64,000 nt of DNA from contig LLCB01000111.1 of NCBI GenBank assembly GCA_001414345.1, positions 62,001 to 126,000 of the forward strand. The letters run 5' to 3'. Positions 46,750-58,087 of the stretch are shown here, piece after piece. The position numbers and the translations under genes are program-made. The notes under the pieces were generated by a model that did no database searches, was not told where the DNA came from, and saw only the letters and a list, made by a program, of their open reading frames with translations. Positions within the stretch are counted from its first letter, which is position 1. Every line of letters begins with the position of its first letter. This DNA is from Hymenoscyphus infarciens (Eukaryota > Ascomycota > Leotiomycetes > Helotiales > Helotiaceae).

Positions 46750-48837
46750 TCATGACTCTGGCTCCTCCTCCGTTTCCTCCTCTGAATCTTCTACTGGCTC
46801 CTTTGGCTGCGTTGTCCGCCTGATCTTCTTTGCCGTTATTGTATTAGTTGCCTTACTCGCCCCTGCCGCTGGCTTTTGGGCACGCTTAAGCTTGGAAATT
46901 CGCAGCTTCTCATCCCGATTCGCATTGAGCCAGTCTCTTTTGTCTATCTGGTATTGGAGCTGGGATTGTCCTTCAGCCCAGTTCTTGAAATCCATTTGTT
47001 TTGCATTGCCCAAAGCTTTGATGTAAGACACGCAGTCGTCATCAGTGGCAGCTTTCGTAGCTTCTTTGGTAACATCAACCAGATATTTTCTAATACCCCA
47101 GCTAGGGTGATATACTGGCGGGATATCTGAACGGAGACCGCCTGGTGGTGGAGCAAACAGGGTCTGATCTTCTGCATCGGCCATTGTGAAGTTTTCGGGT
47201 ATCCATCTTGGCCTTTTGTTTTTTTTATAAATGTCTGTTGGCTCCCCGTTCGTATGTGTATAAGCCTCGTCATCTGTAATCTCACCAGCAGCTGGGGTTC
47301 GAAGGGGTTGGTTGAACTCCATCATTTGGTGTTGACCCGGGTTTCTCGGTGGGATAACTGGCTTCTTGGGCTTCTTGGGCTTGGGCTCTTGCTCTTCAGT
47401 AGGCTCGGAGTTGGACATGATCCTGTTGACAATGCGCTTCTTGGGCACGCGTTTAACAGGTTCCTCGTCGTCACTCTCTGTGGAGACCCGCTTTCGCTTC
47501 TATATTATTCAACAATCAGTCATTGCCATATGGTGTTTGGAGTTTCATGGTACATACCTGTGCTGGCTTGCTTCTTTCGGTCCAATTGGCCCGTCGAGGA
47601 ATTTCTACGACTTCCTCATCGTCCTCATCCTCATCATCATCCGGGTCTACTGGGCGACCACGCTCGTTTCCCCAATTTGGCGAGGAATCTACTTGTCGCT
47701 GCTGTTGATGGCGGTGTCGGTGCTGGTGTCGATGGCGGTTTCGGCGTTGCAATTCGGCAGAGTTTCCTGTGAGGATAGTTAGGTGTTTGCCTGTTTCGAA
47801 TGAGCTTGGAGTTGACTTACCTTGTACTCGACGAACTTGGGCTTCCAGTTCCCGGCTTTGCAAGCTTGAGTGCATCGAATGCAGCGGTGGTCTGCCTGCT
47901 CTACTTCGATTGGTCTGTTGGGCCCCGTATTGGTCACCATTCATCCCCTCATTGATGTCGCCTATTGTAGCTGCGGCAGGAGCATACGTTGCATGCTGAC
48001 TCCTACGATAGATGTCATGCGCAGGCCCATTCTGCAAATAATGGAGAGGGACTCTTGTGGGAGCATTAGAACCCCGTTGGCTTCTATAATGGTTGTCATC
48101 CGCAAGCCTATTCTGCTGGTAGTGGAGAGGGCCTGCTCTGAGGGCATTAGCAGCACCTTGCCGCCCGTAGAGGATGTCAAGCGCAAGCTGGTTCTCTCGG
48201 TCAACATCTTGGAGAAGGGCTTCTGTGCAACGATCTTCTTGCGACGCGACACTTGATGCTGGTCTCATACTTTCTGCGGTCGAGGTCATTGATGGGAGGG
48301 GCCGGGTTCCTGAATCCCAATCGTTGACCACGCTCCCATCAAAGTATCGGAGGACATTGTTTTCATCCACATAGTACATCTCCTCATTTGGCGCAACACT
48401 GCGTCCATTGCCATTGTAGACGCCGTTATGATATGGAGTGGCTGTCATACCACTGTTATGTACCGCTCCGGCACGCATGTTGCTGTATTCGCGGTTATTG
48501 ATATTGGGAGCGTCCGCAGACGAGTCGAACTCCGCCAAGTCTTCGGAGTTGGTATCCGCGTGGTGGTTCTCGGTGTTGGAGAAGGAAGGCATTACGGAGC
48601 TTCCCAAAAGGTCACGATCGGCTGTTTGAAGAGGTAAGTTAGAAGCGCGCCTCGACCTGAGATCCACAAAAAGAACTTATTGTACTTACCTTGAGTAGAG
48701 GGCGTGGATGTATCTTCCTCGCCATTCATGCTGTTGCGCATGACCTCCTGGTGTTCCTCCGAAAAGTCGAACGCCGAAAAGTCTTGAAAGCTGTCTTCGT
48801 TGACGTTGGGATTTCGAGTATCGTTCGTGGAAGGCAT
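46750..48837 (-). CDS. Array gene B: lineage-specific protein with C-terminal RxDLPP domain
   Basis: Exons 48837-48690, 48621-47821, 47766-47558 and 47499-46750 give 635 residues. The second intron (54 nt, GTAAGT to CCTCACAG) is in frame and could be read through. A leader intron (48934-48867) is likely. The N-terminus has DSFQDFSAFDFSEEHQEVM, matching gene C, and exon 1 ends TSTPSTQG, matching gene D (TSAPPTQG). The middle is Asn/Ser/Arg-rich with His/Arg/Gln repeats and an acidic run (DPDDDEDEDDEE). After KRKR and KKPKKPK basic runs comes the C-terminal domain: DDEAYTHTNGEPT, GGLRSDIPP, PSWGIRKYL and DFKNWAEGQSQLQYQ, then NANRDEKLR. The tail is acidic. Probably nuclear; function unknown. 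Confidence 0.8.
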
Positions 48838-49639
48838 CGCGGTGGTTCTCAAGTGAGAATGTTCAGCTATTCAAAAGCAAATTAATTGAGGTCTGAGCCT
48901 AGTAGTGTGTAAATGGGGTCTTAATTATGCTCACCTTGAGGGAAGGTGGTTGTGTTAGATGTACGCTCGGAGGATGACGCCGTTGCGGTGGGATATCGAG
49001 GTTATCTCGCGCTCGAGGGTTGGTGCAGAATTCCCGAGTGGCTTCTCAATAAGTAATCCGAAAGCAAGAAGTATCTGGTTGCAGATCGCTTGAGCAAGTG
49101 CTTGAGGACTTTGTTGCTGGTCGTGTGCAAGGCAGAAGACTGGTGTTGACTCGGTGAAATTAATATGTGTGCTGGGATACCTTTAAGTGCTTTTGACGTT
49201 AACATCGCTTGGGAAACCCGTTAAGGCAGCGAGTGCACTTTGGTTTTCCCTCAGGCTACTTGGGGACCCAAACCACATCACGAGGGGCGCTAGCCTATGT
49301 ATTTTGCTGTGCTCTTAGCCTACCAATTGCTGCTTCACTTGGACTTTTCCATTTGTTTTTGCGTTCATCCAGTACTGGGACTCTGAATTTGACTCATTCT
49401 GTAAAACGCGTCGGGAGGAAAAACCAGACTTCACTATGTTTTGTTTCAGTGTGAGTTTCTTTGTTATATATATACACAAGCACGCAGTCCATTCGTTTAA
49501 AAGTTAATGGTGTATAGGTTCCAGAAATTCTTGATTGTACTAATATAAAATAGTCCGTCTCTTGTGGTCCTTGTTGCCTAATTTTCGTTATCCCAATGGG
49601 TTAAACTGAAGTTCCTTCTCTAGTTTAGCTGGTGTGTCC
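48838..49639. other. Spacer between array genes B and C
   Basis: It contains the probable 5' leader intron of gene B (48934-48867) and, at 49527-49566, the gene C copy of the shared 3' motif. Short open frames here have no support. Confidence 0.5.
49527..49566 (-). repeat. 3' flanking motif shared by genes B and C (C copy)
   Basis: ATTCTTGATTGTACTAATAT followed shortly by CCGTCTCTTGTG (49555-49566), 75-110 bases beyond the stop of gene C. It is homologous to 46664-46702 beyond gene B. Confidence 0.6.
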
Positions 49640-50893
49640 CTAGTTCGCACGCTTCAACTTTTTCTTTGCAGGTTTTGCAGTTTTTCTACTCTTTGTCGCC
49701 ACCCCCGCCGCCTTCTTTGCCTTTCTATCCTTCTCTCTTCTGTGGGCGTTCGGATAGTGATGGAAATCTAACTGGAACTGTCTCTGGGAAGCTCCCTCCG
49801 CCCAGGCCTTGAACTTCCATTGTTCCTCGTTACCCTGATCCTGCAAGTATTGAATACCGTCTTCTAAAGTAGTAGAGAGTGGGAACCCCTTTACTGCTAC
49901 CAGATAATTCTGGATTCCCCACTCTGAGTTATCTGGGGGTGGCAGATCTGATCTCAACTCGCCAGGCTGCGCAGCAAACTGTGCCTTGTCCCCCTCGACC
50001 ATGTTGTAGTTTTCTAAAACCCATTTTAGCGTCCTCTTGTTTTGGTCGTCGTAGTATACTTGAGTCGGCTCCCCATTTGTATGTATGAACGCTTCGTCCT
50101 CTGTGACTTCGCCAGGATCCTCAGGCGTAAGAACGACGGGGTTGAATTTCATCATATGGGGTACTCCCGCCATTCTCGGTGGGATCAGAGGAGCTTTCTC
50201 CTTGGGATTCTTAGTTTTGGGGGCATTCTCTTTCTCTTGCTCCTCCTCGTCCTCGCTGTCATTTGCAGCTCGCTTGCGCTTCTATATTATTCACAAGTCA
50301 GTTATTGATATATGATGTTTTAGTTTGACGATACATACCTGTCGAGCGCGTGCTGCATCTTCCTTTCTCTTCCCACTCCGAGTAGCTTCTTCCTCGTCCT
50401 CGGGTTGATCATATCTCCGATTTGAAGAGTCTGCGCTTGGTCGCCGGTCTTGACGACAATGTCGGCGTTGGGAAGGTCCTGCACAGTAGGCTAGCAAACT
50501 TGTTAGGTGTCTGCTTATTTTAGATGAGTCTGGGTTTGCCCTACCTGGTGGCCGCATAGCATCCTCGGCTAGTTCATCATCGGCAAATTGCGCATTGTCA
50601 AGGTCCGGTAATTGATTTCCCTGTTCCCGGCTATGCATATTTTGACATCCAGCTGCTCTAAACAAAGTTGGTTGTTGGCCCTCATCTTGGTTGCCATATG
50701 CCAACGCGTTTTGGTCCATTGCGGGAGCCTCCCAATCCTCGTTATATACCAGGTCGGCGAACAAGTCGTAGCCGTGAGCCATGCCATCCCGCAGGATCTC
50801 CTCATATTCTTCCTCGGAAAAGGGGAAGGCCGCAATGTCTTGGAATCCGGCGTTGTTGGCGCTGTGATTCTGGGTGTTCTCGTTGGATGTCAT
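49640..50893 (-). CDS. Array gene C: lineage-specific protein with C-terminal RxDLPP domain
   Basis: Exons 50893-50545, 50490-50339 and 50281-49640 give 380 residues, the shortest intact member. The first intron is 54 nt and in frame, at the position equivalent to the 54-nt intron of gene B. The second intron ends TTGTGAATAATATAG, and its sequence is alike along its length to the last intron of gene B. The N-terminus has NNAGFQDIAAFPFSEEEYEEIL, like gene B. The basic junction KRKRAANDSEDEE matches KRKRVSTESDDEE in B. The C-terminal domain is the best conserved: EDEAFIHTNGEPT, GELRSDLPP, SEWGIQNYL, WKFKAWAEGASQRQFQLD and NAHRREKDRK, ending in a Lys-rich tail. B and C are the most recent duplicate pair here. 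Function unknown, probably nuclear. Confidence 0.82.
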
Positions 50894-52037
50894 TGTGGAG
50901 GTTCTCAGGTGGTCGTGGTGGGCGTGGTGGGCTACTCGAAATCAAGTTAGTTGCACGCCTCAGACTAGGCCGAAGTCCAAAGCCAGTAGCAGGTAGTCAA
51001 TTGTACTTGTCTTGAGAAATGGAGGAGGTGGTATTCGATGTATTATCCAAGAATGGCGACGTTGTGGTACACAGGTGGGTCATGTGTCGCTTGTGGGTAG
51101 TCCGACTCGCAGATCGATTATGCTAGTGCTCGAAGGCTTTGGTGGTTGTGTTGGTGGTGGTGCACTGGGGATGTTAGTGGAGGGACCGCTGCTGGCTTGA
51201 TGCGATATATATATGCGTGGCGGGATTTCTATTATGGGAACCGCAATACCTCAGTATACCGCTTACAGCAACCCGGTCACGCAGCTATAGCAGCAACGAT
51301 TTCCTATCTTGCAAGGATGTCGAGGCTAAGAACCCTGTTACCCCAGATTTACCCCACGTTTTCCCCATGTTTTCAGGTTTTCTGGGGCGCTAGCGGATGT
51401 TGATGTGCTTTTGACCTATCAAAATGCTTATCCAGTCGGTCCATTCTGCGTTCGTGGTTACACTGGGGTCCCATTGTTTTCACTCACCCGGGTAACGGAA
51501 CAAGCCATCAGAACCTTCTAGGACATTCCAAAGATTCATCTGAAGAGGTAATAGGTGAATTTTCGTTGCCATGTTGTTTGCAAGTCAGCACGTCAAACGC
51601 GTGTTCACGTGAGTTCAGATCTGTGAAGTTAGGAGCCCTGAATTTAAGGCATTTTTTATATATAGTTTGGTTGAGATCATCGACGCTCTTTACTAGGTTA
51701 CTTCTCTTTGTTGGCAGTTCTTTCTAGTGTTTATGATAGAGACCAACTTCGCACTTTTATTTTAATGTAATGACTTTGGTGGTTTCATAGGATTCATAAT
51801 ACACACAAAGTTCACATGCTTGTTTCAATAAAATAAGTAGTTTTTTTTAAAGAGTCTTTACGATTTTGGGTACAGACTAACTAAATAAAGTGAGAAGGAA
51901 GTCATAATATCCTCCTCGTGATTTCCATGTTATTATGATTTGGTGGAGAGAGACAATCTAAGTCAAGAAGAAAATGTAAATCAGAAATATCCCCCTGTTG
52001 TCCTGTTGGTTACCTCAATCTTCTTGGTCTTGAGCAG
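50894..52037. other. Spacer between array genes C and D
   Basis: It contains the upstream region of gene C, with a TATA-like ATATATATAT at about 51206-51216 and a probable leader intron near 50935-51010, then TA-richer 3' flank of gene D. No gene is supported. Confidence 0.5.
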
Positions 52038-53751
52038 CTATCGTTGGGCTCTTGCTACTCTAGCTGCTTCCTTCGCTGCTTCGAAGTAAATCGGTGCGCA
52101 CGGTCCGTAGATTTCTTCGAGTGTTTCCATGAATCGTTCCATGGTGACCTTCTCTCTACGTTTCTTCTCAGTTCTCCAAGCGTTTTTGCAGTTGCACTCG
52201 TCCAGCTTGTATTGCATGTCCCAGTGGCCCTCAGCAACAATCTTGAACTCCCATTGCAGATCATTACCCATGATTGCGAGGTAGTGTTCGCAATTGGCTT
52301 GTGTGATGGGTACACCGGAAAGGGAGAGAATATTGGTCAATTTCGAGAAGCTCATTAATCCCCACGTTGGATGGTCAAGGGGAGGAAGATCTTCACGCAG
52401 GCCATTTGGTGGAGCCGCATGGAGTGCCTTATAGGGAACTTCGGGTACCGCTATGTATGGAGTGATTTTCGCGTTTGGCCGAAGCTTGTATGACGGGACG
52501 GGCCAGCCATCCTTCTGAACGAGGGAGTTGTCATCGAAAGAGTCTTGTGGTTTGGGGACGTATTGCTTTGCCGTGGTTTTTGGCTTCGGTACTGGTCGGG
52601 AGGGTTGGACTACTGCAGGGACGGAAGATGTGGTATTGTTCGGGCCTCCGTTGCTTGTAGCAAAAGATAGGCTGGGTGGGATAGCGGGCTGTTTTGATTG
52701 GATAGTCAGTATGTTTTTCAATAGGCGTTCGGGGAATTGGCGGTCTTACCTGTGGGATGTTGTTGGCATGCCAATTCAACGACATCTTACGCTTCTTTGA
52801 AGAATGAGCCATCTCTGCCTCTGGCGTATAGAATGTCCCATTGTTCTCTTCGTAGAGTTCCTCAATGGCACGCTTTCCCCTATTTCCAGGTTGGATGAAG
52901 ACCGGACGGGCATGTTGAATCTTGTCTCGCTCCTCGCAGAATCGAATAAAGTCCTCCGCTGAAAGGACTTCAAATTGTTGAGGCTGGGTGTTTCCGACAT
53001 GTTGGCCTCCGTTGGGTGCAGGAGGGATATTTGAATCCTGCTCATGCGCCAATCGAAAAAACTCTTCCACAGTGACGACTTCATGCCCCTGGCTAGCAAA
53101 ATCTTCCGCTGCCAGTCTATTGACCAAGACAGCGTTATTCTGGTAAGGGGACTCGGACACAGACTGATTGTTGCTGGCTTGATTGTGGAAGTTGCGGCCA
53201 GACTCCATGCCAATCGTGTTGTTTGGATGGATATGTGTTGGAGAAGCTGTCTTGTTGTGCTCGCCATCGGTTTGGGGAAAATCAGACCGTTCGCTGGTTT
53301 GGGGATCATGTACCAACTGGTTATCGCTTGCTTGGTGGGCAGGAATCAGGCCTTTGGCACATGCATCAACCCAAGCCATGCTACTTGCCTGGATGAGTGG
53401 AAGACGGGCTGATTGATTGATTTCGTTGGTAGTCAGAGGGGGGTTCTTCAGCCACTCGCCGGTTTGAGGATGATATGCTAAGTTTCTACCCATATAATTT
53501 GTTGTATTGGCAGAACCTGAGTGATGAGGTTCAGTACCAGTATTATCCGTATACGAGGTCACAGCGGCTGAGGAGGGAGTGGACGAACTGCCACCTAAGA
53601 AGATAAAGATTAGATACGCGAGCTCGCCGGAGAAACTTGAGGTCTGGCAAATATTTGACAAAGGAGACCTGTATTTGAGTATTTGGATGTACTTACCTTG
53701 AGTAGGAGGGGCGGAGGTCTTGTCTGGGGTGGTATCTGAGAAGGAAGACAT
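52038..53751 (-). CDS. Array gene D: lineage-specific protein with duplicated EVxxxxEF motif
   Basis: Exons 53751-53697, 53594-52750 and 52688-52038 give 516 residues (introns phase 1 then phase 0). Exon 1 encodes only 18 residues and ends SAPPTQG, like exon 1 of gene B. The middle has the motif HEVVTVEEFFRLAHEQDS and, about 25 residues later, FEVLSAEDFIRFCEERD; gene A has a single copy. A basic run SSKKRKM follows. The C-terminal domain reads NGLREDLPPLDHPTWGL, then QWEFKIVAEGHWDMQYKLDE and KNAWRTEKKRREK. A final stretch with EIYGPCAPIYFEAAKEAARVA is absent from the other members. I cannot assign a function; domain order and basic runs suggest a nuclear protein related to A-C. Confidence 0.8.
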
Positions 53752-56655
53752 ATTGCTAGTATGCTTCTCGTGGTTTTGTGAAAGAGATCTAAGAGATCTG
53801 AAGCGAGACGCAAAGACTTTCGTGGGATGGATCGAGTTGATATTGTTGGGCAAGGATAGCGTTGCAATGTTTGCAAGAAGAGGAGTTGATTAAGGTCGTG
53901 GTGGAGGTTGCTTGATGCAGTTGACTGATGAGAATGATCAAAGTTGGTGGGGGAGGAAATCAATGAGGGCTACCCTTTTTATGCACTTCGAAAACCTGGC
54001 CTGGCTAGCTAGGCCTAAGCCTACATGGATCAGGTATATTTCACCTTGCTCTGGGAAGTTCATGGTGGTAGTATGCCCATTCACCAGAGCAAATCACACG
54101 CGGTGCTGCTCCTTCAAAAATAAAACGAGTACATAGTTCACTTCAAGTGGGTAAAGCTGCTAGAGGTACACTCCCCCACGAAACATACAATTCCCGTTGA
54201 TATGAACCTTTTGGAGTTTATCTCGATAATACTAGAGTTGTAGTTTTTGATTTGAGAGTGTATATAAATTAGCCGAAAGGGGGGAGTGATTTTTGTTTTC
54301 CTTTTCGAAAATTACAAAAAGCGCATTTATAGTTAACATGGATGGAGTGAGAGATATTGGTTATTAATCCAAGTATTGGTCTCTTTCGATATATCTTCAG
54401 AAAGTGTGGGCTTTTAGAAGGTTGAAGTATACACGGGGTGTTTCCGGTGTTTTCAAACCTCCCGCCTGGCCTCAGCCCGTGTAATGGCTAGCCATGGAAG
54501 CCACGTCCCATACGCTTGGCCAGGACATGTAAAGACACAGGGCAGGCAGACAAAGAGAAACCAAGCTCAGGCTGAGATGTGCGGCGAAGGAAATGTGGGA
54601 GGAGTGTTGACCAGGCAGAGCCTTTGAAATGGCTGGATGCTTCTGGTGAACGTCGAGGAAGTGATAGTTGGCCGTGCAACTCTTTATTTGGCAAAGATAA
54701 CCTGAGATATGTTCTGCTACCCTCATAGATACAACCACACAGACTCTCACAATCCAATGAACGCGCAGTAAAGTAAACATACCCAGTGTTTACACCAAGT
54801 TCGAAGTAGCTCTGCAGGCCAGAATTTATATTGTGAGGGACTAGTGAGGATAAGCTTGAGTATCGGTAGCATTGTAGTCTTGAGGGTCTCGCTGACAATT
54901 GCCGCCACAGTTTCGTTAGCTCTTCGGACTGTTTTCAATATAGCTCTCTTAGGAAAGTGGAATTATTTGGTATGCTAGGTAATATATAATAAAAGGGGGG
55001 TCTCTAATAAATATGGACAATAACTTCTTCGATAAATCTTTATATCATATATTGGTGCCCAATTCTGGACCAAGATAAGCCGCTGTGTAACTTCTTTTTA
55101 TTTTCGCAGCTAGGTTCTTCACAATACCATACACGAATAACTTCATAAGTTAAGCCTCGGGAATGAAATTATAGTTGAATCAAGCAAAGAAAAGATACAT
55201 ACCAAAAGTAGCGTTCTCCACACATAAAAACGAAAGGGCAATTTTCCGGATTTTCCACAAGCGGAAAAGCCAACAATTCTCTTCAATTTTCTTTAAGCGT
55301 TTCGTCTAGAAGTCTTTGTTAACCTTTTTGAAGAATGGCATAACGTGGTTTCCATCACCGATGAGAGTAGTTAGGATAGACTTGACCATGGATAGTATTG
55401 TAGTATGAAGGGTCTCACTGATAAATCCCGGCAACACTTCTGTTGACTGTTATTGATACAGCTTTTTGAAGTGAGTGTATCTTTATGGGTTGGGCAGAGT
55501 ATTGAGGGGTAGTTAGAAATATGGACACGAATTGTATCTTACAAGATTGTTATATCATTATAAAAGGTATGAGTCCCTAATTCAAAATAAAAAGAAGAAA
55601 ATATATTCAGTTTCAAGGTTAGTTCTTCATAATATAATCTACAAAGCATTTCACAAATCAAGTTTCGATAAAAAGATCGGGTAAAAAGATTTTTTAGAAG
55701 TCCTCATCCGCCATTAAAACAAAGTACATAAAATACGTATGAAAAAGATGGTCTTTCAGACATGAAAAAACAGAAAGTCGATCCAGATCATGTACTATCT
55801 CAGCTGTTCTTTCCCATAAGTCAAAGACCTAAATTTCTCTTTGGTTTGTTAGCGTTTCTCGAAGCATGGGGAACCACTGGTTTTCCAAATGGTCAAGACT
55901 TAGATGGCAGTTGTGAAATCTGATATCGAGAAGACGTTAGCACAAATTCTCCTTTTTTCCGCAATGTTCGAGAAGCTTACCTCCATCATCATTCATTCCT
56001 GATTTATAAGAGCTTATCCTCACCATCATCCAAAGAAGCGTCTCGTCGCGAATGTTGTTATCAACGTTCTAGGGTTGATGACTGCAACACGGTTGTGTAA
56101 TACAATTATTGCTTCTTCGAAGAAGTTATCTTAGAAGTATTTCTATAATTCCGCAAATTTTAAGAATATGGCATTATATAACACAATCGCGTTTTGTACA
56201 GGAATCATATCGTTTAGCCATGCTAGAACTTTGACCAGGATGTTGGATGGAGAGAGCTTGGTAAGAATAAGTGACCTGGTGTATTCTTGTTACATACAGT
56301 CTGAATTTATCGTTGGTAAAGTACAAGACATCGCATCGGTGGATTAGAAGAAAGTAATTAATGAATTTGCTCGACTATCTCTAGATTCCTTTACGGGACA
56401 TATCATGTGACGGAGATGGTTTTCAAAAGAAGTCTTATGCTGGTAGTCCATCACAAAGATTCCCCCGAGATCTTGCGCTAACAAAGGGTAGTCGTACACT
56501 TCTTCGAAAAGCACAAAAGAACAGTGATAAGAGACTAATGGAAAACTGGGTCAGTATAAGCTCCACTTGTCTTTGGGGCGTATCTTCCAGCTTACCTTTA
56601 CAGGAAAACGTCTGGCATTCTCAATCATCTTCCGAAGCATCGAGGCCATCATACA
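53752..56655. other. Large spacer with a diverged internal duplication
   Basis: It lies between genes D and E. Segments 54841-55068 and 55361-55590 are diverged direct copies; both contain GTAGT-T-(G)AGGGTCTC(G/A)CTGA and AAATATGGACA. On the minus strand each copy includes a short related frame (IVSETLKTTMLPILKLILT and FISETLHTTILSMVKSILT), so this was probably coding sequence. No complete gene is found. Confidence 0.5.
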
Positions 56656-58087
56656 TCAGACTTGCCGTCTGATTTTTCCGACCTTTTTCTTACGTCTTTC
56701 CTCCGCCAGTCGCCTTTCTTCTTGGGTCTCAGCAGCACGGAGCCGACCGACAGTTCGCTTGTGCTTGCGTAGGACTGTGCTCACATCGTTGCGACGGTCC
56801 TCCTCATACTTGGGAACCCAATAATTATGAAAGTTATCCTGCTCCTCTTGGGGTTTCTGAGCGAGAAATTCCTTTGCACTATCATTGGTGTGGTTATCCG
56901 TCCATCTGTACGGGCCCCACCGCATGGCGACCATTTCGTGGAGTTCATACTGACGATTGAGCACTCTACCGAATCCTGGTCTCTGTGGAAAATCTCAGTT
57001 AGTAACTCCATTTCTAGAAGCATGTTTGACGGGGATGGAATGAAACAAGGTTGTGAGTGGAGTAATAAAAGTAAACAATGTCTCAGTCCTGCTAAAACAA
57101 CACGAAAGAAGGAAGAGGAACTCGGAGAACACCTACCATATTGGACCAATGACGTCCGATATTATGCTCATTCTGGCAATCTCTGCCCTTTAAGCCGTGG
57201 AAGTAGCCCTTCACATTTCGTTGTGTTGCTACTTGCCGTGTCGTGTTTCGTTGGACGCTAGCGGTGGGAACAACCTTGGCGGTCTCTGGGGTGGAACTCT
57301 CTATTGATGCGAAGTCATCTCCAGCTGCCATACTGGTACTACCATGTGCTGCATAGTCGGTAGATGTTGTGGAAGAGTTCTCAAATACCGGACTGGTGAG
57401 ACCATGTGCAATGTCATTCGCGAAGGAGCCAGCCATCTCGAGGCCAAAAGCCTGGTTGAGACGAGGATCGTAAGTATAAACTGCATTGATGGTCGTCTCT
57501 GGATCATAATCTTGATGACTATTCATACCAAAGAAGGCCATTTCATGGCTAGGTAAGTTGGCGGGAGACTGTGGCAGAAAGGTGGCTGTTGCACTGCTAG
57601 AGAAGAAGTCGCCTGGGTATGACGAACCATCATGGTTGTGATAGCGATTATTGGGATAGTCGTTACAAGTCGTGGCCGAACTATTGTGGGTTGGTCTTGA
57701 GCTTGTCGCAAAGTGATTATCATTCCACTCGTTGGGCTCAACACTGTAATCCACCGATCCGTCACAATGGTTGCTGCTGGAAGTGTCGATGTAATCAACC
57801 ATGGACATATTTTGGGCAAGGTGATGGTCGGGAACATCTTTAACCGCAGCTCGTGTCGCACTTCTGAACGGATTTGAGGCAAGCTGAGAGGAACTCTGGG
57901 TAGGTAAGGACGGCGAGCTTTGATTCAGGTGATCTTGGTCGACGGCATTATCAGCAAAATGTTCTCTGTACTGGTATGTGGTGTCGAATAACGCCAGGTC
58001 ATAAAGACTTTGGGTTGAGTCCATCTCTTCAGGTACTTCGCGTGTTCTCTCGCTCGGATTATGATCAACGTTTTCGGGCGGGGCCAT
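56656..58087 (-). CDS. Array gene E: Asn/Ser/His-rich protein with basic C-terminal domain
   Basis: Exons 58087-57137 and 56982-56656 join in phase 0 (intron 154 nt, GTAGGT to TTCCACAG) to give 425 residues. The first 300 residues are Asn/Ser/Thr/Asp-rich and disordered, including NNRYHNHDGSSYPGDF. The C-terminal third is compact and charged: VKGYFHGLKGRDCQNEHNIG, RHWSNMRPGFGRVLNRQYEL, MRWGPYRWTDNH, NYWVPKYEEDRRN and a Lys/Arg/Glu-rich helix ending in KKKVGKIRRQV. The RxDLPP domain of A-D is not visible, so E belongs to a separate subgroup with pseudogene F, though strand, composition and position fit the array. A DNA- or RNA-binding role is possible from charge alone. Confidence 0.75.
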
